In this document: piece by piece, positions 6,692 through 12,911 of the stretch | How the letters are laid out: each line of letters starts with the position of its first letter | How positions within the stretch are numbered: position 1 is the first letter of the stretch | Source: Nocardioides sp. | GTDB taxonomy: Bacteria; Actinomycetota; Actinomycetes; Propionibacteriales; Nocardioidaceae | DNA length: 13,183 nt | Direction of reading: 5' to 3' | Assembly (NCBI GenBank): GCA_003519585.1 | Contig: DOWL01000061.1 | Location: 6,371-19,553 of the forward strand | The notes under the pieces: model-generated | Told to the model about the DNA's origin: nothing | The model's input: only the letters and a program-made list of their open reading frames with translations | Databases searched by the model: none | Program-made: the position numbers and the translations under genes

Positions 6692-7116
6692 GAGGCCCGA
6701 AGGTAGTCCGTCACGTCGTCGAGCGGGATCGGAACGATCTCGGCGTCGGTCGCGAGATGGACCACGTCGTGACCGATCGCGTGCTCGCGGAAGGCGTCGT
6801 AGAGCGCGGCGGCCCATAGCCGGTCCGCCGCGTCGGCCGGGCGCGAACCGGGGCGGCTCACCAGCACGGCCCACCTGCTCGCCGGCCCGATATCGGCGAG
6901 GTGCCGGAAGAGCTCGGCCAGCTTGTCCGACATCGTCGGGTCGGGTCGCTGCGGCAGGTCGGAGATCTCGGTGAGGCCGGTGATCGGCCGATCGTCGACA
7001 TCGATGAGGAGGAGCCACAGGCTGCGGCGCCGGAAGCCGAGGGGCCGGATCAGGAAGCGCCAGACCCGCTCGAGGTCGGCCTGGCTGCGGATCAATGGGC
7101 GGTAGGGAGCAGTCAT
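6688..7116 (-). CDS. Uncharacterised protein, coupled to the EthD-like gene
   Basis: 142 aa from ATG 7116 (MTAPYRPLIRSQADLER). An in-frame ATG at 7137 is possible but lies at or before the promoter-like CACGGT, 6 nt from ATG 7116. The order is a helical N-terminus, the strand-like SLWLLLIDVDDRPI, then RWAVLVSRPGSRPADAADRLWAAAL, then VVHLATDAEIVPIPLDD. The latter half faintly recalls RadC/JAB-like folds (a strand, R/H-P-G, a D-R-x-W helix, an H-L strand), but the JAB metal histidines are absent. No signal peptide or membrane segment. The stop overlaps the next start by 4 nt, so the pair is translated together. Confidence 0.72.
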   Translation of the reverse strand: MTAPYRPLIRSQADLERVWRFLIRPLGFRRRSLWLLLIDVDDRPITGLTEISDLPQRPDPTMSDKLAELFRHLADIGPASRWAVLVSRPGSRPADAADRLWAAALYDAFREHAIGHDVVHLATDAEIVPIPLDDVTDYLRAS

Positions 7117-7246
7117 GGGTCCACCGTGCCTCCACAACGGGCTTCGCGCATCCGGTCATCCACAGGCCCGCTCGGGTGCGCCTCGGATGTCGGTGCGGTC
7201 GGCCAGAGTGGGGGTCGTCCGAGTCCCATCAGCTGCGGGAGGTGCC
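7117..7246. other. Divergent 130-bp intergenic region
   Basis: Between the divergent starts at 7116(-) and 7247(+). It holds a CACGGT hexamer 6 nt from ATG 7116 on the - strand and a GGGAGG ribosome-binding site (7238-7243) for the + gene. No strong TAnnnT box, repeat or RNA structure was seen. Confidence 0.4.
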
Positions 7247-7729
7247 GTGCCCTACTCCGTCGACGAGTCCCAGGTCGTGTCCGTCCGGCCGCCGCTGCAG
7301 CCGATAGAGATCGAGCTGGTGGCCGGGCTGGCCGGCGTGGGGCCGGGGCCGCGGCAGGTGTGGCCGGGACAGCCCGGCCGGCGTTCACCGTGGGTCCCGT
7401 GTACCTCCGGATGCTGCCTCAAGCACGGTCCTCGGCGTGGGGCCGACCCGGTGGTGTGGCTGCGCTTCCTGCTGCGCGAGCTGTTGGCGCCGGCAGCGCG
7501 CGAGCCGCTGGAGCGGATCCGCACGCTGGGACTCCCTGGTGACCATCGGGTCGAGGGTCGGGTGCTCCTCGACGGTGCGCAGCACCCACGACTGTTGGTG
7601 GCGATCGGTCGTCGGGTGCGGGTGGTGGAGCTCGACCAGGACCTCTTCCCGGTCGAGCCGGTGAGGCGACGTGAGCGAGGGGAGGTGGTGCCGATGGACG
7701 ACTCGCGTGCTCAGCGCACCGAGCGGTAG
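7247..7729 (+). CDS. Uncharacterised cytoplasmic protein with C-x3-C-C motif
   Basis: 160 aa from GTG 7247 (VPYSVDESQ), chosen because GGGAGG at 7238-7243 is a good ribosome-binding site. In-frame upstream starts (ATG 7187 and 7115) lack one. The codon third-position bias is strongly G/C, which supports real coding. Residues about 45-60 are S-P-W-V-P-C-T-S-G-C-C-L-K-H-G. Then V-V-W-L-R-F-L-L-R-E-L-L-A-P, and a beta-rich end (VEGRVLLDGAQHPRLLVAIGRRVRVVE). From memory, this P-W-x-P-C-x-x-G-C-C-L ... W-L-x-x-L ... G-x-V layout occurs in uncharacterised actinobacterial proteins with relatives in actinophages. The usual Trp-Asp-Gly after the CCL is not present here. The function is unknown. The last 19 bp overlap the end of glgA on the opposite strand. 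Confidence 0.7.
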   Translation: MPYSVDESQVVSVRPPLQPIEIELVAGLAGVGPGPRQVWPGQPGRRSPWVPCTSGCCLKHGPRRGADPVVWLRFLLRELLAPAAREPLERIRTLGLPGDHRVEGRVLLDGAQHPRLLVAIGRRVRVVELDQDLFPVEPVRRRERGEVVPMDDSRAQRTER

Positions 7730-8928
7730 ACCTCGACGGTCCGCTCCGCGATCGCGGCCCAGCTGAACGCCTCGATGGCTCGCGCACGCCCGGCTCGACC
7801 CAGCTCGCTGGCTCTATCGGGATCCGTGACGACCTCGATGAGAGCCGCGGCGAAGTCGGCCACATAGCGCTCGGGGTCCAGCGGGGTGCCGGTGCCGTCG
7901 GTGGCCTGGGCGATAGGCACGAGCCGTCCGGTCGCGGGTCCGTCGCTGCTCCCGAGCCCCGAGTGCGGATCGACGACGACCTCGGGGATGCCGCCGGTGG
8001 CGGTGGCCACCACGGCGGTCTCACACGCCATCGCCTCGAGGTTGACGATGCCCAATGGCTCGTAGATCGACGGGCAGGCGAAGACGGTCGCGGCGGTCAG
8101 CAGCGCAACGACATCGGCTCGCGGGAGCATGTCCCGGATCCAGACGACCCCGTCGCGAGATTCGCGGAGCCCATCCACGAGCGCGACCACCTCGGCCTCG
8201 ATCTCGGGCGTGTCCGGTGCGCCGGCGCAGAGCACCACCTGGACCTCGGGAGGCAGTCGACCGACCGCGCGCAGGAAGAGCGGCAGCCCCTTCTGGCGGG
8301 TGATCCGGCCGACGAAGACGACCGAGGGACGGTCCGGGTCGACGCCCAGCCGACGCACCCGGTCGGGGTCGTGGGTGGGTGTCCACAGGTCGGTGTCGAT
8401 GCCGTTGTGCACGACATGCACCCGGTCGGGATCGACCGTCGGGTACGAGTGCAGCACGTCGGTCCGCATGGCCGCCGAGACGGCGATCACCGCGGCCGCG
8501 CCCTCGTAGGCGGTGCGTTCGGCCCACGACGAGACGGCGTACCCGCCGCCGAGCTGCTCGGCCTTCCACGGCCGCATCGGCTCGAGCGAGTGGGCGGTCA
8601 CCACGTGCGGTACGCCGTGCAGCAGCCCGGCCAGGTGGCCGGCCATGTTGGCGTACCACGTGTGCGAGTGCACCAGGTCGCTGCCGGCGCAGCCGTCGGC
8701 GATGGCCAGGTCGACCCCGAGGGTCCGGAGCGCGGGGTTGGCGTCCGCGAGCTCGGTCAGGTCGGCGTACGACGCCGTGCCCTCCTCGTCGCGGGGGCCG
8801 CCGAACGCGTGCACGCGGGTGGTGAGGTCGTCCCGGGCACGCAGTGCGCGCACCAGTTCGGCCACGTGCACACCGGCGCCGCCGTAGATCTCGGGTGGGT
8901 ACTCCTTGGTCAGCACGTCGACGCGCAC
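7711..8928 (-). CDS. glgA: Glycogen synthase / alpha-maltose-1-phosphate synthase (GT4), GlgA/GlgM type
   Basis: 405 aa from GTG 8928 (VRVDVLTKEYPPEIYGG), chosen because TAGCGT lies 7 nt upstream. In-frame codons farther upstream run through the intergenic region and are unlike the family. It is a GT-B retaining transferase. The N-terminal donor/acceptor motif KEYPPEIYGGAGVHV lies at 8-22. Further on are VVHNGIDTDLW, VFVGRITRQKGL and the family EX7E motif YEPLGIVNLE at 289-298. Actinobacterial members of this family include mycobacterial GlgM (Rv1212c), which makes maltose-1-phosphate from ADP-glucose and glucose-1-phosphate; it is divergent from glgC there too. Whether this copy makes glycogen directly or maltose-1-phosphate cannot be decided from sequence by eye. 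It uses the ADP-glucose made by GlgC. Confidence 0.93.
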   Translation of the reverse strand: MRVDVLTKEYPPEIYGGAGVHVAELVRALRARDDLTTRVHAFGGPRDEEGTASYADLTELADANPALRTLGVDLAIADGCAGSDLVHSHTWYANMAGHLAGLLHGVPHVVTAHSLEPMRPWKAEQLGGGYAVSSWAERTAYEGAAAVIAVSAAMRTDVLHSYPTVDPDRVHVVHNGIDTDLWTPTHDPDRVRRLGVDPDRPSVVFVGRITRQKGLPLFLRAVGRLPPEVQVVLCAGAPDTPEIEAEVVALVDGLRESRDGVVWIRDMLPRADVVALLTAATVFACPSIYEPLGIVNLEAMACETAVVATATGGIPEVVVDPHSGLGSSDGPATGRLVPIAQATDGTGTPLDPERYVADFAAALIEVVTDPDRASELGRAGRARAIEAFSWAAIAERTVEVYRSVR

Positions 8929-9065
8929 GGGTGCGACGCTACCCCGCCCGCGCTCACACTGCGGGCCGACTCCCGTGCCGACGCCGAGGTGCTCACCAGT
9001 GCCGACAGGACCAGCGCGAGCGCGATGATCGCCAGCAGTGCGATCCGCCATCCCGAGATCGTCAT
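8910..9065 (-). CDS. Candidate small membrane protein, 51 aa, in the glgA-glgC gap
   Basis: The ORF starts at ATG 9065 (MTISGWRIALLAIIALALVL), is 51 codons long, and ends at TGA 8912-8910, inside the first codons of glgA in another frame. Residues about 6-25 form one hydrophobic helix and a Ser/Ala/Arg tail follows. GC at third positions is strong through the helix. TATCGT lies 8 nt before the ATG (complement of 9074-9079), matching the leaderless promoter pattern of this window. It overlaps the start of glgA by 19 bp. It could be a shadow reading of a divergent promoter region, but the hydrophobic helix plus an aligned -10 favour a gene. No function is known. Confidence 0.5.
   Translation of the reverse strand: MTISGWRIALLAIIALALVLSALVSTSASARESARSVSAGGVASHPCASTC
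8936..8941 (-). promoter_or_regulatory. Leaderless -10 (TAGCGT) of glgA
   Basis: On the - strand TAGCGT is 7 nt before GTG 8928, and there is no ribosome-binding site between. It lies inside the candidate 51-aa ORF. Confidence 0.5.
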
Positions 9066-9073
9066 GCTTCCCG

Positions 9074-9079
9074 ACGATA
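9074..9079 (-). promoter_or_regulatory. Candidate -10 (TATCGT) of the 51-aa ORF
   Basis: On the - strand TATCGT is 8 nt before ATG 9065. Motif only; no -35 identified. It could alternatively start a longer leader for glgA. Confidence 0.4.
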
Positions 9080-9131
9080 GGGATACCGGGCCCCCGGCGG
9101 GCGAGAACGCCGGAACTGACCTGCTGACCTA

Positions 9132-9160
9132 CTGACGTACGAAGGGATGGTCACTAGGTT
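9132..9160 (+). promoter_or_regulatory. glgC promoter: CTGACG-N17-TAGGTT, leaderless
   Basis: CTGACG (9132-9137) resembles TTGACA. A 17-bp spacer leads to TAGGTT (9155-9160), and ATG 9168 follows 7 nt later. This is the best-formed promoter in the window and fixes the glgC start at 9168 rather than the in-frame ATG at 9147, which would be upstream of transcription. Confidence 0.6.
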
Positions 9161-9167
9161 GACCAGC

Positions 9168-10412
9168 ATGACGTCGAAGCGATCAAAGGTGCTCGCGATC
9201 GTCCTGGCAGGTGGTGAGGGCAAGCGGCTGATGCCGCTGACCGCCGATCGGGCCAAACCGGCGGTGCCGTTCGCCGGCATCTATCGGCTGATCGACTTCG
9301 CGCTGTCCAACGTCGTCAACTCCGGCTATCTGCGGGTCGTCGTGCTGACGCAGTACAAGTCGCACAGCCTGGACCGGCACGTGACCCAGACCTGGCGGAT
9401 GTCCACGTTGCTGGGCAACTACGTGACCCCGGTGCCGGCCCAGCAGCGGTTGGGCAAGCACTGGTACCTCGGCAGTGGCGACGCGATCTTCCAGTCGCTC
9501 AACCTGATCCGTGACGAACAGCCCGACATCGTCGTGGTCGTCGGTGCCGACCACGTCTACCGGATGGACTTCAGCCAGATGGTCGAGCAGCACCTCGACA
9601 GCGGCGCGGCGTGCACGGTGGCGGCGATCCGGCAGCCGATCTCGCTGGCCGACCAGTTCGGGGTGATCGACGTCGAGCCGGAGTCGCCCACGCGGATCCG
9701 GGAGTTCCTCGAGAAGCCGAGCGACCCCGAGGGGCTGCCCGACAGCCCGGGTGAGGTCCTGGCCTCGATGGGCAACTACGTCTTCGACGCCGACGCGCTG
9801 GTCGAGGCGGTCACTCGCGACGCCACGACCGACGGCTCCAAGCACGACATGGGCGGCGACATCGTCCCGGCGTTCGTCCGTCGCGCGCAGGCCGGCGTCT
9901 ACGACTACAAGGACAACGTCGTGCCCGGCGCAACGGACCGCGATCGCGGCTACTGGCGCGACGTCGGCACCTTGGGCTCTTACTTCGAGGCGCACATGGA
10001 CGTCGTGGCGCCGCTGCCGGTCTTCAACCTCTACAACTTCTCCTGGCCGATCTTCACCTCCTACGGTCCGCAGCCGCCGGCCAAACTGGTCCAGGCCAAC
10101 GGCCGACCCGCCGAGGTCGACGAGGCCGTGCTCTCGCCCGGTGTCGTGGTCAGCGGCGGCACGGTGCGCCAGTCCGTGCTCTCGCCGGCAGTCTCGGTCG
10201 CGGCCGGAGCCACGGTCGAGCGCGCGGTGCTGATGAACGGCGTCCGCGTGGGCGAGGGTGCGATCGTCCGCAACGCCATCCTCGACAAGAACGTCGTCGT
10301 GCCGCCCGGCGCCGAGATCGGCGTCGACCCCGTGGCTGACGAGAAGCGCGGCTTCCAGGTCGAGGACGGGCTCACTGTCCTCGGCAAGGATCAGCAGTTC
10401 CCCGACGACTAG
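9168..10412 (+). CDS. glgC: Glucose-1-phosphate adenylyltransferase (ADP-glucose pyrophosphorylase)
   Basis: 414 aa from ATG 9168. It makes ADP-glucose and pyrophosphate from ATP and glucose-1-phosphate, the committed step of glycogen and maltose-1-phosphate synthesis. The nucleotidyltransferase motif [13 protein letters not shown] (13-25) is followed by K30P. Then come the catalytic/regulatory core segments [27 protein letters not shown] and GADHVYRMD. The C-terminal part (about 300 onward) is a left-handed beta-helix of short hexapeptide-like turns. Activators (typically glycolytic intermediates) are expected from the family. The typical actinobacterial length is about 405-415. It is divergent from glgA. 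Confidence 0.97.
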   Translation: MTSKRSKVLAIVLAGGEGKRLMPLTADRAKPAVPFAGIYRLIDFALSNVVNSGYLRVVVLTQYKSHSLDRHVTQTWRMSTLLGNYVTPVPAQQRLGKHWYLGSGDAIFQSLNLIRDEQPDIVVVVGADHVYRMDFSQMVEQHLDSGAACTVAAIRQPISLADQFGVIDVEPESPTRIREFLEKPSDPEGLPDSPGEVLASMGNYVFDADALVEAVTRDATTDGSKHDMGGDIVPAFVRRAQAGVYDYKDNVVPGATDRDRGYWRDVGTLGSYFEAHMDVVAPLPVFNLYNFSWPIFTSYGPQPPAKLVQANGRPAEVDEAVLSPGVVVSGGTVRQSVLSPAVSVAAGATVERAVLMNGVRVGEGAIVRNAILDKNVVVPPGAEIGVDPVADEKRGFQVEDGLTVLGKDQQFPDD

Positions 10413-10433
10413 GAAGCACGGGGTGCGCGCGCC

Positions 10434-10494
10434 GGACGTCATACGAGCTGCTCGTCGGAGCAGCTCGTCGGAGCAGCCAGGTCTGATGACGTCC
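10434..10494. terminator. Strong hairpin/cruciform terminator between glgC and mug
   Basis: A perfect 11-bp stem (10443-10453 with 10458-10468) with a 4-nt loop gtcg sits 30 bp after the glgC stop. An outer 9-bp arm pair (10434-10442 and 10486-10494, ggacgtcat/atgacgtcc) encloses it. No U-tract follows. The symmetry and the convergent setting suggest a bidirectional terminator. Confidence 0.65.
10450..10475. repeat. 13-bp tandem direct repeat, two perfect copies
   Basis: gctcgtcggagca occurs at 10450-10462 and 10463-10475, head to tail and identical. The duplication creates the right arm of the terminator stem, so copy number may vary by slippage. Confidence 0.7.
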
Positions 10495-10519
10495 TCGCCT
10501 CTACGAGCCCGCGAGGTGG

Positions 10520-11104
10520 CTAGATCACGCCCGCTGCTCGCGCGGCAGCGGCGTACGCCGTGGCCAGTGATGACACGGTCTCGTGGGCATTGAGGCCGCT
10601 CGGATTGGGGACCACCCATAGTTCCGCCCCGCCGAGGGTCTCGTCCTGACGTCCGAGGACGGCCTTCCGGCGGTCGAAGGCGGTGCGGTACGCCGTAATG
10701 CCGGCGAGCGCGACCACGCGGGGCCGGACCCGGTCGACCAAGACGACCAGCTGCTGGCCGCCGAGCCGCAGCTCGTCGGCGGTCAGTTCGTCGGCGCGCG
10801 CGGTGGCGCGGTGTACGACGTTGGTGATGCCGATCCCGCGGGCCGTGAGGTGGGCGCGGTCCTCGTCGGTCATGCCGGCGGCTGGGTCGATCGGGCGCTC
10901 GATGATCCCGGCTTCGAGCAGCGCTGGGTAGAAGCGGTTCACCGGATGCGCGAAGTGGGTCTGGGTGGCGGCGGTCCAGAGCCCGGGGTTGATGCCGACG
11001 AAGAGCAGGCGCAGACCCGACGCGGGCAGCAGGTCGGGGACCGCCGCGTCACGGAACGACTCGAGCTCGGCCCTGGTCCAGGATCGACGGGTGGGCGACG
11101 GCAC
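10520..11104 (-). CDS. mug: G:T/U mismatch-specific uracil/thymine-DNA glycosylase
   Basis: 194 aa from GTG 11104 (VPSPTRRSWTRAELE), somewhat longer than E. coli Mug (168) through an N-terminal extension. Excises uracil, and less often thymine, from G:U and G:T mismatches in duplex DNA, starting base-excision repair. The active-site motif GINPG (37-41, catalytic-type Asn39) is followed by FAHPVNRFY (51-59). The C-terminal minor-groove/strand-insertion loop NPSGLNAH spans 167-174. CAGGCT lies 6 nt before the GTG and is a weak -10; a longer reading frame upstream crosses the lipoprotein promoter and is rejected. Convergent with glgC across a hairpin. Confidence 0.94.
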   Translation of the reverse strand: MPSPTRRSWTRAELESFRDAAVPDLLPASGLRLLFVGINPGLWTAATQTHFAHPVNRFYPALLEAGIIERPIDPAAGMTDEDRAHLTARGIGITNVVHRATARADELTADELRLGGQQLVVLVDRVRPRVVALAGITAYRTAFDRRKAVLGRQDETLGGAELWVVPNPSGLNAHETVSSLATAYAAAARAAGVI

Positions 11105-11137
11105 CCGCGCAGCCTGCCGGAACCTGGGTCCAGGCGC

Positions 11138-11143
11138 TACCGT
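11138..11143 (+). promoter_or_regulatory. Candidate -10 (TACCGT) of the lipoprotein gene
   Basis: TACCGT is 3 nt before ATG 11147 and 9 nt before ATG 11153. With the usual 6-9 nt to the transcription start, ATG 11153 is the better leaderless start, and 11147 would be upstream of it or on its edge. It also faces the divergent mug start, whose own weak -10 is at 11111-11116. Confidence 0.4.
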
Positions 11144-11146
11144 CCC

Positions 11147-11668
11147 ATGACCATGCATCACCTTCTCGGGTCGTTCACGTCCGTCGTGCTGCTTGTCGCA
11201 GTCCCTATCGCCGCTCTCGGCGCCTGCGGCGACGAGGGGGGTGACCCCGCCACCGATGCCGCCAGCACCACATCCACCACCACATCCACGGCCACAGCAA
11301 CGGCTGAGCCCGGTCAGAGCGTCGATCACGAGCTCGTCCGGATGATCACCGAGACCGCGGCCGGCGGCGCGACGTCAGCACTCGCCGTACCGCTCGACGA
11401 CGACGCCGCACTGCAGGCGTTCAACCAGCAGTTCGAGACCGACGCGATCCCGACTCAGGTCGAAGCCGCGGTGGCCGCCACCGAGGTGCCGGACGGGATG
11501 GCGCTGTACGGCGCGGTCGTGGCGGTGGGCTGCGACGCACCCACCGACGTCTCGGTGACCCAGGGGGAGTCCGGCCTCGAGGTCACCGCGCAGAAGGTGC
11601 CGTCTCCGTTACCCGAGTGCTTCGCGCCGATGACGACGGTGGCGCTGCTGCTGGCGCCTGGTAGGTGA
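11147..11668 (+). CDS. Lipoprotein of unknown function
   Basis: 173 aa from ATG 11147 (MTMHHLLGSF), or 171 aa from ATG 11153, which the promoter spacing slightly favours. The signal peptide has a hydrophobic core (SVVLLVAVPIA) and a lipobox A-L-G-A-C with Cys27, so the mature protein is anchored to the outer face of the membrane. A Thr/Ser/Ala-rich linker (about 37-55) follows, then a folded domain with two cysteines (AVGCDAP and PECFAP) that may form a disulfide. The tail is a hydrophobic strand, MTTVALLLAPGR. No enzymatic motif. The last 86 bp overlap the convergent gene ending at 11583, and they include the second cysteine. Confidence 0.82.
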   Translation: MTMHHLLGSFTSVVLLVAVPIAALGACGDEGGDPATDAASTTSTTTSTATATAEPGQSVDHELVRMITETAAGGATSALAVPLDDDAALQAFNQQFETDAIPTQVEAAVAATEVPDGMALYGAVVAVGCDAPTDVSVTQGESGLEVTAQKVPSPLPECFAPMTTVALLLAPGR

Positions 11669-12896
11669 TCTCCAGCCCGTTGGCCACCGGCCGGGGCTGG
11701 CCGTCGGAGGGGGTGTTGGCGACCGCGAGGGATCCGTCGGCCTGCCGGAGCAGCATGATGGAGGAGCCACCGCCGTCGAGGTTGAGCGCGTCCTCGGCGC
11801 CGAGCCGTTCGAACAGCTTGGCCATCTCGAGCATGGTCGCACCGCGGCTGATCTCCGAACGGCCGTCCATCACCACGAGCAGCAGCTGTCCGGTGTCGCG
11901 GTCGATCCCGATGGCGGTGCGCGGATGCAGGTCGCGGTCGTCCTTCGAGATGCGTACGCCGTCGCGCAGGATGAACATGTTCCCGGTGATCGCCATGGCG
12001 ACGTCCTGGGAGAGCGTGACGTCGGTGGTGACCTTCTGGCCCACCCGCAGTCTCGCCAACCGGTCGGCGCCGGCGCCGCGGCCGACCAGCACGACACCGC
12101 CGCGCACCTTCTTGGTGTCCGGGAACTTCTCCTTGGTGGCCACCACTCGCTCGTGCCGGACGACGACCATCCGGACGTCGCGGCGCTTCCCGTCGACGAC
12201 GCGGTAGCCCTGCAGCGTGCCCCAATCCTTGGTGTAGAGCCCGATCTGTCTGGGCCGCACCGACGGCGAGTTGACGGTCGTGACGTCGATGCGGGGCCGC
12301 TGCCGGATCACCGCGTCGGCGTACAGGTCGCCGATGTGCGGGACCCCGGTCGGGTCGACCCAGAAGGCGCTGTTCCAGCCGCTCTGTACGCCGTTGAGCA
12401 CGCCGCGCTGCTGGTCCTTGGCGACACCCAGCGGGGCGTCGGTGTCGCGGATGTCGAAGAAGTCTCCGTTGACGCCGACGACGGCCGTGGGATCCATGAC
12501 GTCGGCGACCAGGTGCCGGGACGCGACGTGCTTGCCGGCCACCAGGTCGAACCCGAGCCCCGGCGTGGCCGGGTCGATGCGCACGAGCTGGCCACGCAGG
12601 GTCTTGCGGGCGCCGGTGAGAGTGAACTGCTCGGAGCTGACGCCGGGCGCGACCGGATAGGTCTGCAGCGTGGTCCAGGTGTCCTGCACCCGGAACGCGT
12701 CGGGCAGCGGCCGCGCCCGCTCGCCGCGGACGCCGTCCGAGGTCTGCGGCACCCGCTGTCGGTCGGCGTGCTGAGCTGAGGTACGACCCGCGGTGTCGGC
12801 CTCCGCCGAGCCGGGGGCGACCGTGAACGTCGCCGCGCACGCCAGGCCGAGGGCGGGTACGAGCGCAGCAGTGAGCGATCCGAGCCGGGCAGCCAT
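11583..12896 (-). CDS. Secreted phosphodiester-glycosidase (NAGPA/DUF2233-type) domain protein
   Basis: 437 aa from ATG 12896. The N-terminus is a Sec signal peptide (hydrophobic to about 27, A-E-A cleavage near 33); the Cys20 context lacks the Leu of a lipobox, so it is probably not a lipoprotein. The NAGPA-type domain covers about 140-412, with GVNGDFFDI (141-149), HPRTAIGID (324-332), VVMDGR and LNLDGGGSS (371-379), the usual signature motifs. The family cleaves phosphodiester-linked sugars, and bacterial members are thought to act on cell-wall polymers. The last about 27 residues (after ITYQ, low-complexity Ala/Pro/Ser/Arg) are encoded antisense to the lipoprotein gene. TACCCT is 6 nt before the ATG. 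Confidence 0.88.
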   Translation of the reverse strand: MAARLGSLTAALVPALGLACAATFTVAPGSAEADTAGRTSAQHADRQRVPQTSDGVRGERARPLPDAFRVQDTWTTLQTYPVAPGVSSEQFTLTGARKTLRGQLVRIDPATPGLGFDLVAGKHVASRHLVADVMDPTAVVGVNGDFFDIRDTDAPLGVAKDQQRGVLNGVQSGWNSAFWVDPTGVPHIGDLYADAVIRQRPRIDVTTVNSPSVRPRQIGLYTKDWGTLQGYRVVDGKRRDVRMVVVRHERVVATKEKFPDTKKVRGGVVLVGRGAGADRLARLRVGQKVTTDVTLSQDVAMAITGNMFILRDGVRISKDDRDLHPRTAIGIDRDTGQLLLVVMDGRSEISRGATMLEMAKLFERLGAEDALNLDGGGSSIMLLRQADGSLAVANTPSDGQPRPVANGLEITYQAPAAAPPSSSARSTRVTETAPSAR

Positions 12897-12902
12897 CCCC
12901 CG

Positions 12903-12908
12903 AGGGTA
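12903..12908 (-). promoter_or_regulatory. Candidate leaderless -10 (TACCCT)
   Basis: On the - strand TACCCT lies 6 nt before ATG 12896, just after the stop of the metzincin-like gene (12912). The start could be leaderless, independent of upstream read-through. Confidence 0.5.
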
Positions 12909-12911
12909 GGT

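Noticed and set aside
6692..7159. N-terminal extension of the EthD-like frame
   Set aside because: It reads in a shadow frame of the coupled upstream gene and is Arg/Pro-rich; GTG 6691 with GTGA overlap explains the start.
7963..9135. 390-codon open frame on the + strand
   Set aside because: Antisense shadow of glgA; the real frame carries all family motifs.
9183..10619. 478-codon open frame on the - strand
   Set aside because: Antisense shadow of glgC with His/Arg/Asp bias and no recognisable domain.
10811..11146. Upstream extension of the lipoprotein frame
   Set aside because: It is antisense to mug and would bury the signal peptide; a -10 box lies just before ATG 11147/11153.
11105..11329. 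Upstream extension of the mug frame
   Set aside because: It runs antisense through the lipoprotein gene and its promoter, with no Mug similarity.
11455..12840. 461-codon open frame on the - strand
   Set aside because: Shifted-frame shadow of the phosphodiester-glycosidase gene, Arg/Gly-rich.
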